Below the pieces are notes generated by a model. It was given only the letters and a program-made list of their open reading frames with translations. It was not told the DNA's origin and made no database searches. From the NCBI GenBank assembly GCA_937896065.1, contig CALBLI010000042.1:1-51760 (forward strand): a DNA stretch of 51,760 bases. The letters run 5' to 3'. The position numbers and the translations under genes are program-made. The stretch comes from an uncultured Caryophanales bacterium (GTDB lineage Bacteria > Bacillota_I > Bacilli_A > RFN20 > CAG-288). The stretch's first letter is position 1; every line of letters begins with the position of its first letter. Shown here piece after piece: positions 33,631-40,929 of the stretch.

Positions 33631-35295
33631 ATGGCAGATGAAAATGTATTAAAATCTCTTGAAGAGAGTCCTTATCAAACAAATCCAAACTTTCAAAAGT
33701 ACTTAGATGATTTAAAAAAGCTTAGAGAAGATGGTGCTGCAAAGGAAAGAGCACTAAAGAACGAAAACCAAGATTTGCGTTTAAATAAACAAATCGAGAA
33801 AAAAGAAAAGGATGAATTAATAGCCGCTAATAACGATCAAATTTCGTCAGCAAAAAAAATTACTGCTGCAAACAAAAGCGATGTGCACTCTCTTGTTTCA
33901 GTTGCTATTTCTGAATCTAATGCTCAGTGGAAAGAATATTATGGAAAAGTTTGTATTGAGGCCAAAGAAAAAATTGAAGATATAAAAAAGAAGTATACTC
34001 AGGATAAAATAGATTTGGAAATTCAAAACACTAGAAAACTAGCTACCATTCAAGGCTTGGTGGATGATAAAACTAATATTGATTCTGTGAAAACAGAAAG
34101 AAAAGCACAAAATGTTGCTTATAAATCTAAAAAGCTTGAACTGAAAAACAATAAGAATGAAGAAATTTCCAAAATTAAAGATGCTAAGTTCAATGCATAT
34201 ATGGAAAAGTATGGTTACAATGGTGCTGTAAGATTTGAAAAACATTCTATTATTGAATCTCTTGAATTTAAATATCGACATTATGCCTATACTTTTAAAG
34301 TTGGCGACTACTTATTAAGAAATGCAATTTATTTTGTTATTTTAATTTTTTTCCTTGCTTGTGTAGGAATGGCTCCAACATTATTTTCTATAAAATCAAT
34401 TGTTTCAATTTTAGGGCAGTCATCAACTAAAGTATTTTATTCATTAGGTGTTGCTGGTTTAATTTTGATTGCTGGTACTGATTTGTCTATTGGCCGTTTA
34501 ACTGGTGCCTCTGTTTCATTAGTTTGTATGATAATGTCTCAAAAAATATATGCACTTAATTCATTATCAGAAGGGCAAGATGGGCTTCCGATTGATATGA
34601 CAAATTTGTCATTTATTCCAGCTATGATTATTGCTATTTTGGTGTCAATTTTAGTCTGCGTTTTATTTACTTCAATAGCAGGATTTTTTACTGCAAAGTT
34701 TAAAATGCATCCATTCATTACAACTTTATCAACTCAACTCGTATCTTTTGGTTTAATGATGTTTTTATTCTCTGCAACTCCAGCATTTAATATGAATATG
34801 GATTGGGCTAAACAAATACGTGGTGGTAATAATATTAATTTAATTATTTTTGCTGCAATTGCAATCGTTATTATCTGGTTTATTTGGAATAAAACTAAAT
34901 TTGGTAAATATATGTATGCAGTAGGTGGAAACGCTGAAGCAGCTTCAGTATCAGGTATTAATGTCTTTTGGGTCACAATGGGTATCTTCATAATGGCCGG
35001 CGTTTTATATGGATTGGGTGGCTTCTTTGAAGCAACTCGTATTGCTGTTGGTTCGCCATCAACTGGTTCAGGAACTGAACTTGATGCTATTGCTGCCTGT
35101 GTTGTTGGCGGAATTTCTTTTAGTGGTGGTGTAGGAAAAGTTTCAGGTGCTGTTGTTGGAACAATTATTTTCACGGCTCTAACTTATTGTCTAACATATT
35201 GTAAGATTGATGTTAATTTACAATTTGTCTTTAAGGGTATCATCATTATGGCAGCTGTTTGCCTTGACTCTTTAAAATTCCTTAAGAAGAAATAA
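33631..35295 (+). CDS. mglC: sugar ABC transporter permease (MglC type) with long N-terminal extension
   Basis: 554 residues. From about 225 onward it is an ordinary MglC-type permease of the branched-chain/CUT2 class, with about nine membrane segments, VAGLILIAGTDLSIGRLTG, GFFTAKFKMHPFITTLST, AVGGNAEAASVSGINV and GTELDAIAACVVGGISFSGG. The first 220 residues are hydrophilic and mostly Lys/Glu-rich coiled coil (KERALKNENQDLRLNKQIEK and similar), absent from E. coli MglC (336 residues). The extension should lie in the cytosol near the ATPase. Its role is unknown. A strong bidirectional terminator follows. Confidence 0.93.
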   Translation: MADENVLKSLEESPYQTNPNFQKYLDDLKKLREDGAAKERALKNENQDLRLNKQIEKKEKDELIAANNDQISSAKKITAANKSDVHSLVSVAISESNAQWKEYYGKVCIEAKEKIEDIKKKYTQDKIDLEIQNTRKLATIQGLVDDKTNIDSVKTERKAQNVAYKSKKLELKNNKNEEISKIKDAKFNAYMEKYGYNGAVRFEKHSIIESLEFKYRHYAYTFKVGDYLLRNAIYFVILIFFLACVGMAPTLFSIKSIVSILGQSSTKVFYSLGVAGLILIAGTDLSIGRLTGASVSLVCMIMSQKIYALNSLSEGQDGLPIDMTNLSFIPAMIIAILVSILVCVLFTSIAGFFTAKFKMHPFITTLSTQLVSFGLMMFLFSATPAFNMNMDWAKQIRGGNNINLIIFAAIAIVIIWFIWNKTKFGKYMYAVGGNAEAASVSGINVFWVTMGIFIMAGVLYGLGGFFEATRIAVGSPSTGSGTELDAIAACVVGGISFSGGVGKVSGAVVGTIIFTALTYCLTYCKIDVNLQFVFKGIIIMAAVCLDSLKFLKKK

Positions 35296-35300
35296 TCTAT

Positions 35301-35348
35301 AACATATAAAAAGGTTCAGAACTAATGTGCTGAACCTTTTTATATGTT
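35301..35348. terminator. bidirectional terminator after mglC
   Basis: Perfect 19-bp arms at 35301-35319 and 35330-35348, including an A run and matching T run, loop of ten. It serves mglC and the convergent PlsX-like gene. Confidence 0.9.
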
Positions 35349-35361
35349 CATTAATATAAGT

Positions 35362-36267
35362 TTATTTTAATTTTGATGCAAAATTAAGTTTAGTCATTTT
35401 ATTAGCTAAATTCAAACAAGAAGATACACCTATTGACGTAGTATCATTTCTAATGCCTATAATATTTTTATCATAGCCAAGTAACATCATTCCACCGGAT
35501 GTTATTTTTTTATCAATTGATGAATTAAAGCTTTCCATCAATTTTTTTATAAATAGTCCGCCAAATTTGTATTGAAAAGAATTTTTCATTCCATTTTCTA
35601 AATATTCATTATAAACAGTAACTCCTTGATTTATTCCAGATATAGTAGCTTGGATGATTGTTGCATCGCCAAGAAGAATATCAGTATCTGCCTCAAGAAG
35701 ATAGTTGCTGCCTATTTCACCATCAAAGCAATTATCATTTTTTAAATTAGAAATTATATCTTTAGTCTCATCAGTCCTTTTTAAATTTGACGCTAATAAG
35801 AATTTGAACTTAACATCTTTATTTTCAAACAGTTCTTTATACGCTATTTTTAAAGTCTCTTTATATGAAAGAAAATCTTCTTTTGCAGAAAATGATTTAT
35901 ATCCCAAATCACCAAGCAAAGTCATTCTGCCTGTATAAGCATTAGCAAAAAATGATGCATATAAAGGCGAATCTATTGTTTTATTAAAGTTATTATTTGC
36001 AATATCAACTATTTTGCTTTTGTTTCTAAATGAGACAAATGTTGAAAAAATATTATTAGATAATGTTTCATCCAATGCATTTTCATTATTTGTTGAATCA
36101 ATAATTTTTATATTATCTAAGTCTTTAATCGTAAGCAAATTATTACTCTCACCAACAACAATTAATGATAAGTCTTTTATTTTATGAAAAAATAATTTTA
36201 TTCCATAACTTGCCATTTTAAGCTCATCTTTATTTAAAGTTGTCAAATCTATTAATATGGTGTTCAT
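35362..36267 (-). CDS. PlsX-like protein
   Basis: A 301-residue protein with distant likeness to phosphate acyltransferase PlsX. The central LEADTDILLGDATIIQATISGI resembles the ADVVVTDGFTGN region, and the C-terminal SGGMMLLGYDKNIIGIRN with SCLNLAN resembles the GGAPLLG...GSSDAxAxxNAI segment. The N-terminal DAMGGD motif is not visible: here it is LIDLTTLNKDELK. It may be a PlsX paralogue with changed or lost activity. PlsX normally makes acyl-phosphate from acyl-ACP for phospholipid synthesis. No lipid gene is next to it. The assignment is moderate. Confidence 0.6.
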   Translation of the reverse strand: MNTILIDLTTLNKDELKMASYGIKLFFHKIKDLSLIVVGESNNLLTIKDLDNIKIIDSTNNENALDETLSNNIFSTFVSFRNKSKIVDIANNNFNKTIDSPLYASFFANAYTGRMTLLGDLGYKSFSAKEDFLSYKETLKIAYKELFENKDVKFKFLLASNLKRTDETKDIISNLKNDNCFDGEIGSNYLLEADTDILLGDATIIQATISGINQGVTVYNEYLENGMKNSFQYKFGGLFIKKLMESFNSSIDKKITSGGMMLLGYDKNIIGIRNDTTSIGVSSCLNLANKMTKLNFASKLK

Positions 36268-36343
36268 ATATATTCTCCTCTGGTCATAATATTATATAAG
36301 ATTTATAAGTGTATTCTATGTTTATTTTTTTATTAACTTCGTT

Positions 36344-36349
36344 TATAAT
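36344..36349 (+). promoter_or_regulatory. -10 box for a possibly leaderless lipoprotein gene
   Basis: TATAAT ends eight bases before the ATG at 36358, so transcription would start at or next to the start codon. No Shine-Dalgarno is present in the gap. Confidence 0.5.
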
Positions 36350-36357
36350 TTTAACAT

Positions 36358-37017
36358 ATGAAAAAAGTCAAATTATTTTGTTCAATTTTATTAGCTTTTA
36401 TCTTTTCTTTATTTTCTTTCTCTTCATGCAATAAACAGACTAAGCAAATAGATTACATTATCAAAAAAGATCAAGAAGCAGCGAGCTTGGTTATCAATCT
36501 CGATAACTTTAAAAAAGAATATCAAACAAATGAAGAAATAGATTTTTCAACTATCAAGGCTTCATTTGATAATAAGGAATTAAAATATGTTGAAAAACTT
36601 AGTGAGAATTATATTGATTCTTTTTTCATATCTTCATCAGATAATGATCCTTTAAATTCTATTTTGCAAAATAAATCGACTGTTTCTGGAAATAATAAAC
36701 AAAATAGTATCAACATTTATGTAGGGCATAAAGAAATAGAACACGATAGTACTATTGTTTATTTAGCTACCATAAATTTAAGCATTAATAATCCATCTGC
36801 TGTTGATAAATGGGTTATTTATTTAATTATGAGCCTTGTTTTTATTGCGTTTGGTGCTTTTGCGTGTTTAAAGTCATATAAGGACAAAAAGAAAAGGAAT
36901 ATGATGCAGATATCTACAAGCAGTCAAAGCCAACACAATAAAAATGATAATCAAGTAAAACCTACAGACGATAATAAATATAAAGAAGAATGTACTTCTG
37001 ATGATGAAGTAAAATAG
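36358..37017 (+). CDS. lipoprotein with C-terminal membrane segment
   Basis: 219 residues. The signal peptide ends in a Cys (FSFSSC), a possible lipobox. An extracellular domain of about 120 residues follows, then a hydrophobic segment (about 150-170, VIYLIMSLVFIAFGAFACL) and a charged Lys/Gln/Asn cytosolic tail. I do not recognise the domain. It lies ten bases upstream of the dCMP deaminase gene with the latter's GGAG in between, so it may share the transcript of the dTMP/folate genes. Confidence 0.75.
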   Translation: MKKVKLFCSILLAFIFSLFSFSSCNKQTKQIDYIIKKDQEAASLVINLDNFKKEYQTNEEIDFSTIKASFDNKELKYVEKLSENYIDSFFISSSDNDPLNSILQNKSTVSGNNKQNSINIYVGHKEIEHDSTIVYLATINLSINNPSAVDKWVIYLIMSLVFIAFGAFACLKSYKDKKKRNMMQISTSSQSQHNKNDNQVKPTDDNKYKEECTSDDEVK

Positions 37018-37027
37018 GAGATGATTT

Positions 37028-37495
37028 ATGAATGACATTATAACTTGGGATGAATATTTTATGGGTATTGCTTTTCTTTCTTGCTTAAGAAGTAAAGATC
37101 CAAATACTAAAGTAGGTGCGTGTATAGTTGATTCTGATAATAAGGTTGTATCTATTGGATATAACGGCATGCCTAAGGGTTTAGATGAAGATAAACTATC
37201 CTGGAATAAAGGAGAAGGACTAGATAACAAATATCTTTATGTTTGCCATGCAGAATTCAATGCTATCTTAAATACAAGAAATGGATCAGCATTAAAAGGA
37301 TGCTCTTTATATGTAACTTTATTTCCTTGCAATGAATGTGCAAAAGCTATTGTTCAATCAGGAATTAAAGAACTTATCTATGCTGACAATAAATATGAAG
37401 GAACTACTGAAAATTTAGCATCTAGAAAGATGATTGAAATGGCAGGTATTAAGATAAGAAAATATGAAGGTAGAATACCTGAAATAAAATATTAA
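37028..37495 (+). CDS. dCMP deaminase (ComEB-type)
   Basis: A 155-residue zinc deaminase. The catalytic HAE motif (CHAEFNAIL, near 75) and PCNECAK carry the zinc ligands and general base. DPNTKVGACIVDSDNKVVSIGYNGMPKG at the start is typical of dCMP deaminase/ComEB. It converts dCMP to dUMP, the substrate of thymidylate synthase. FolD and a ThyX-like protein follow directly, which makes a dTMP-supply operon likely. Confidence 0.92.
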   Translation: MNDIITWDEYFMGIAFLSCLRSKDPNTKVGACIVDSDNKVVSIGYNGMPKGLDEDKLSWNKGEGLDNKYLYVCHAEFNAILNTRNGSALKGCSLYVTLFPCNECAKAIVQSGIKELIYADNKYEGTTENLASRKMIEMAGIKIRKYEGRIPEIKY

Positions 37496-37504
37496 AGGTG
37501 TAAT

Positions 37505-38299
37505 ATGGAAATTAAAGATTTTGTTAAAAAAAGGAAAGAAGAGCTAAAAGAAGAAATAAGTAAGATAAATAAAACTATATCATTTTTGATCATTCAAGTT
37601 AATGATGACGAAGCAAGTAACGCTTATGTAAAAGGAAAAATAAAAGATGCAAGTGAAGTTGGTATCAATGCTATTTTAAAAAGATATCCAACATCAATTA
37701 CTGAAGAAGAATTATTAAAAGAAATAGATAAAACAAATAATGATCAAAATATTTATGGGATTATTGTTCAAATGCCGCTTCCAAAACATATTGATGAAAA
37801 GAAAGTTTCTTTAGCTATATCGATAAAAAAAGATATTGATGGATTTCATCCCATGTCACTATTTACTCCATGCACACCCAAGGGGATTATATCTTATTTA
37901 GATGAAGAAAACTTCAACTATGATAGTAAAAATGCTTTAGTTATTGGAAGAAGCCATATTGTTGGTAGACCTATAGCTGAATTGCTTTTAAATAGAAACT
38001 GCAATGTTACAATCACTCACTCACATACTAAAAGTGATGATTTAAGAAGATATGTTAAGAATGCTGATTTAATAGTAGTTGCTATTGGTAAAACATATTT
38101 CCTAGATAAAACATATGAATACAAAAACGATGCTTATATTATCGATGTTGGAATAAATAGAACTGGTGATGGTTTAAAAGGTGATTGCAAACCGTCTCTT
38201 CCTGTGAAACTTCAAACACCTGTTCCTAAAGGAGTTGGACTATTAACCAGATTATCTTTAATTGAAAATATATTGGAGGCATATAAATATGGAATTTAA
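37505..38299 (+). CDS. folD: methylenetetrahydrofolate dehydrogenase/cyclohydrolase
   Basis: A 264-residue bifunctional FolD. The substrate Lys is in SNAYVKGKIKDASEVGI, with IIVQMPLPKHI, KDIDGFHP, the nucleotide-binding VIGRSHIVGRPIAELLL and DVGINRTGDGLKGDC. The C-terminal loop reads TPVPKGVGLLTRLSLIENIL where PVPGGVGPMT is usual. It interconverts 5,10-methylene-THF and 10-formyl-THF. Methylene-THF is the one-carbon donor for dTMP synthesis. It overlaps the ThyX-like start by eleven bases. Confidence 0.95.
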   Translation: MEIKDFVKKRKEELKEEISKINKTISFLIIQVNDDEASNAYVKGKIKDASEVGINAILKRYPTSITEEELLKEIDKTNNDQNIYGIIVQMPLPKHIDEKKVSLAISIKKDIDGFHPMSLFTPCTPKGIISYLDEENFNYDSKNALVIGRSHIVGRPIAELLLNRNCNVTITHSHTKSDDLRRYVKNADLIVVAIGKTYFLDKTYEYKNDAYIIDVGINRTGDGLKGDCKPSLPVKLQTPVPKGVGLLTRLSLIENILEAYKYGI

Positions 38300-38891
38300 A
38301 ATCGAAAACACAGAAGTATATGGATTAGATAAAGCAATCATTGCAAGCGGTAATCCTATGAGAACTAAATTTATTGATCATGATAAAATGACTGATAAAG
38401 ATTTAAATAGAGCTAAAAAATTAGGTAGTGTACTAACTGGTACTGGTCATGATAACTTTTTAAAAGGTATCATTGTCCAGATGAATGTCACAGCTCCATT
38501 ATATTTTTGGAAACAAGCACAACGTTATCATTGGTTTGATTTTATTTCAAGCCAATCAACAATGCACTGTCTTTTAAAATTTGATATTGAAAGTCAGTGT
38601 GTAAGTGATACAAATAAAGATATTTTAAAAATAATGAAAAGACTAGTTGAAGAATATAATACTTTAGCTGAAGATGATCCAACAAGAATTGATAAATGGA
38701 GAGAGCTTGTTGCATCTCTTCCATGTGGATTCTGTCTAGGTGCAACAATGACAACTAATTATCAGCAACTTAAAACAATGTATCAACAAAGAAAGAATCA
38801 TCGTTTAAAAGAATGGCATGTATTTTGTAGTTGGTGTGAATCACTTCCTTATTTTATTGAAATGACTCAAGATATTAAAAAAGAGGATTAA
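38289..38891 (+). CDS. ThyX-like protein (flavin-dependent thymidylate synthase family)
   Basis: 200 residues starting at MEFKIENTEVYG, with GGAGG nine bases upstream inside folD. The core APLYFWKQAQRYHWFDFISSQSTMH is in the place of the ThyX motif region (normally RHRxxSxNexS). The basic end HRLKEWHVFCSWCESLP fits the same fold. The motif differs from that of proven ThyX enzymes. Similar sequences occur in phages and firmicutes. Position after dCMP deaminase and FolD supports a dUMP to dTMP role, which remains inferred. The 3' 337 coding bases are duplicated at 40452-40792. Confidence 0.72.
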   Translation: MEFKIENTEVYGLDKAIIASGNPMRTKFIDHDKMTDKDLNRAKKLGSVLTGTGHDNFLKGIIVQMNVTAPLYFWKQAQRYHWFDFISSQSTMHCLLKFDIESQCVSDTNKDILKIMKRLVEEYNTLAEDDPTRIDKWRELVASLPCGFCLGATMTTNYQQLKTMYQQRKNHRLKEWHVFCSWCESLPYFIEMTQDIKKED

Positions 38892-38895
38892 TATT
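38555..38895 (+). repeat. 341-bp direct repeat, thyX-like 3' end, copy 1
   Basis: Identical to 40452-40792 as far as I can compare line by line, at an offset of 1897 bp. It spans the last 112 codons, the stop and four bases beyond. Confidence 0.95.
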
Positions 38896-39060
38896 CATAT
38901 TAATGGTGATGTATTTTTATATGTAAAATATGAAAAATATGATTTTGATTTTAAAGATAGAACTAAATAATGAAAATAAATTGTTTATTTATGTATAAAT
39001 TTTAATAACATTTTTGAAGATGATACAAGTAAAGAAACTTTGTGATATACTTAAATCATA
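38896..39060 (+). other. gene debris and leader between thyX-like and the AlbA-type gene
   Basis: Short open stretches without starts are seen: one encoding INGDVFLYVKYEKYDFDFKD up to a stop near 38970, another NFNNIFEDDTSKETL ending near 39043. They look like ends of lost genes. An extended -10, TGATATACT (39043-39051), closes the region. Confidence 0.4.
39043..39051 (+). promoter_or_regulatory. extended -10 promoter, possibly leaderless
   Basis: TG-A-TATACT ends nine bases before the ATG at 39061. There is no Shine-Dalgarno between, so the message may begin at the start codon. Confidence 0.45.
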
Positions 39061-40422
39061 ATGAGAAAAAACAATGTATTTCAAGAAACAGAAAAAATAG
39101 AATTAAAACGACTTTTGAATGATAGTTTTGCAAAAGAAGTTGTTTCTTTTCTCAATACGAATGGTGGAATAATATATATTGGTGTTGAAGACGATGGAAC
39201 TATTATAGGTATAGATAATCTTGATGAGAATTTAAGAAATATAGCAGATATCATTACAACACAGATATTACCTAATCCACAAGAATTTGTTAAAATTGAA
39301 ACATTTAAAGAGAATAATAAACAAATTATAAAGGTTACAATTAATGTTGGCAAAAGTCTTTATTATATAAAAAAATATGGAAGAAGTTCTACAGGTTGCT
39401 ACGTTCGTGTTGGTACTAGTTCAAGAAGTATGACAGAAGAACAAATTGAAAAAAAGTATATTGATGGTTTGAATATTGTAAAGCCAACAATTAAAGAAAT
39501 AGAAAGTGACAGGCAAGATTTAACTTTCAATCAATTTAAATATTTATTAAATTTCTATGGGGTTCATGTCAATAATTCTGCTTTTGATAAAAATTTTAAT
39601 TTAAGAAATAAATCAAAATTATATAATAAGCTTGCTTTTCTTTTATCAGACCAAAACAATATTTCAATTAAAGTTGTCCGATTTAAAGGTGAAGACAAGT
39701 CTGAATTTATTTCACGAAAAGAATTTGGATATTGCTGCTTAATTAAAGCAATGTCTAATTCACTTGAATATGTATTAGATATTCTTAACATTATTCAAAC
39801 TGAGATTATTAATGGTGTGAGAATAGATACTCCATATTTTGATAAAGATTCGTTTAGAGAGGCGTGGATTAATGCAATTTGTCATCATGATTGGGCACAA
39901 GGTACACCACCAGCAGTTTATGCCTTTGATGATAGAATAGAAATTATTTCGCATGGATTGTTAAAAAAAGACTTAACTATTGATGAATTTTATAGTGGAG
40001 TTAGTAAACCTGTAAATGAAGATTTGGCAAAAATATTAACTCAAATGCATTTTATAGAACAATCTGGTAGAGGCATCCCAACTATAATAAAAAAATATGG
40101 TAAAAGCGTATTTCACTTTGGAACATCTTTCATTGAATGTATAATCCCATACAACATTATTGATAAAAATAAAATAAATGAAATGAATGGTATTCCATTT
40201 GATAAAATGCCAAATGATACTGTAAATGATACCGTAAATGATACTGTAAAATGTATTTATCAAATTATTGTCGAAAATAATAATATTACAATTAATGAAA
40301 TTATGAAAAAAATAAATAGATCACGTCCAACAGTAACTAGAGCAATTTCTTTATTAAAAAAACAAAATAAAATTAAAAGAATAGGTTCTGATAAAACAGG
40401 TTATTGGATAATTATTACTTAA
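39061..40422 (+). CDS. AlbA_2/Schlafen-type putative DNA-binding and ATP-binding protein
   Basis: A 453-residue protein of the divergent-AAA/AlbA_2 (Schlafen-like) regulator class. ETEKIELKRLLNDSFAKEVVSFLNTNGG and IGVEDDGTIIGIDN form the AlbA_2 domain (about 8-130). Residues about 270-380 (FREAWINAICHHDWAQGTPP, ISHGLL, FIEQSGRGIP) form the HATPase_c_4-like part. Three NDTV tetrapeptides follow (codons near 40212-40250). A winged-helix ending is ITINEIMKKINRSRPTVTRAI. Members often lie in defence or mobile regions, act as regulators, and some are toxic nucleases. Which applies here is open. It is the only cargo of the thyX-tail insertion. Confidence 0.8.
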   Translation: MRKNNVFQETEKIELKRLLNDSFAKEVVSFLNTNGGIIYIGVEDDGTIIGIDNLDENLRNIADIITTQILPNPQEFVKIETFKENNKQIIKVTINVGKSLYYIKKYGRSSTGCYVRVGTSSRSMTEEQIEKKYIDGLNIVKPTIKEIESDRQDLTFNQFKYLLNFYGVHVNNSAFDKNFNLRNKSKLYNKLAFLLSDQNNISIKVVRFKGEDKSEFISRKEFGYCCLIKAMSNSLEYVLDILNIIQTEIINGVRIDTPYFDKDSFREAWINAICHHDWAQGTPPAVYAFDDRIEIISHGLLKKDLTIDEFYSGVSKPVNEDLAKILTQMHFIEQSGRGIPTIIKKYGKSVFHFGTSFIECIIPYNIIDKNKINEMNGIPFDKMPNDTVNDTVNDTVKCIYQIIVENNNITINEIMKKINRSRPTVTRAISLLKKQNKIKRIGSDKTGYWIIIT

Positions 40423-40451
40423 AGTTTTACTTACATAGTTAAAATGTGATT

Positions 40452-40792
40452 ATCAACAATGCACTGTCTTTTAAAATTTGATATTGAAAGTCAGTGTGTA
40501 AGTGATACAAATAAAGATATTTTAAAAATAATGAAAAGACTAGTTGAAGAATATAATACTTTAGCTGAAGATGATCCAACAAGAATTGATAAATGGAGAG
40601 AGCTTGTTGCATCTCTTCCATGTGGATTCTGTCTAGGTGCAACAATGACAACTAATTATCAGCAACTTAAAACAATGTATCAACAAAGAAAGAATCATCG
40701 TTTAAAAGAATGGCATGTATTTTGTAGTTGGTGTGAATCACTTCCTTATTTTATTGAAATGACTCAAGATATTAAAAAAGAGGATTAATATT
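40452..40792 (+). pseudogene. truncated thyX-like 3' end, copy 2
   Basis: Carries the last 112 codons of the thyX-like gene in identical form. An internal ATG at 40459 would give 109 residues (MHCLLKFDIESQ...), but it has no Shine-Dalgarno and lacks the N-terminal core, so it is read as a leftover, not a gene. Confidence 0.85.
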
Positions 40793-40843
40793 AATTTTGA
40801 ATAGAATATAAATATTAAAGATATAGTTGCAGAAAACGTGATT

Positions 40844-40860
40844 TTGCACACTTTTTGCAA
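40844..40860 (-). promoter_or_regulatory. TTGCAAAAAGTGTGCAA element upstream of a DUF4143 ATPase
   Basis: On the minus strand the 17 bases read TTGCAAAAAGTGTGCAA. The first 16 match 15 of 16 bases of the element at 47435-47450, upstream of the other intact ATPase of the same class, in opposite orientation. Confidence 0.55.
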
Positions 40861-40876
40861 CTTTTTAGGATTAAAA

Positions 40877-40905
40877 TTGATGTTTTATAACTTATATGTT
40901 ACAAT
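40877..40905 (+). promoter_or_regulatory. promoter of the first DUF4143 ATPase
   Basis: TTGATG (40877-40882) and TACAAT (40900-40905), 17-bp spacer, about 25 bases before the start codon. Confidence 0.65.
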
Positions 40906-40929
40906 TTATGTGCAATAAGGTGAATGAAT

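Larger units (their letters stand above)
38555..40792 (+). mobile_element. small insertion bracketed by thyX-like 3'-end repeats
   Basis: A 1.9-kb unit with one complete gene (Schlafen/AlbA-type) sits between a full thyX-like gene and a 5'-truncated identical copy of its last 337 coding bases. This is the same design as the rsmI island. No recombinase gene, no terminal inverted repeats. Identity of the repeats points to a recent event or to ongoing gene conversion. Confidence 0.75.

Noticed and set aside
40459..40788. A 109-residue open frame starting at an internal ATG of the thyX-like tail copy
   Set aside because: It is an exact 3' copy of the gene at 38289-38891, without a ribosome-binding site and without the N-terminal core, so it was called a leftover rather than a gene.
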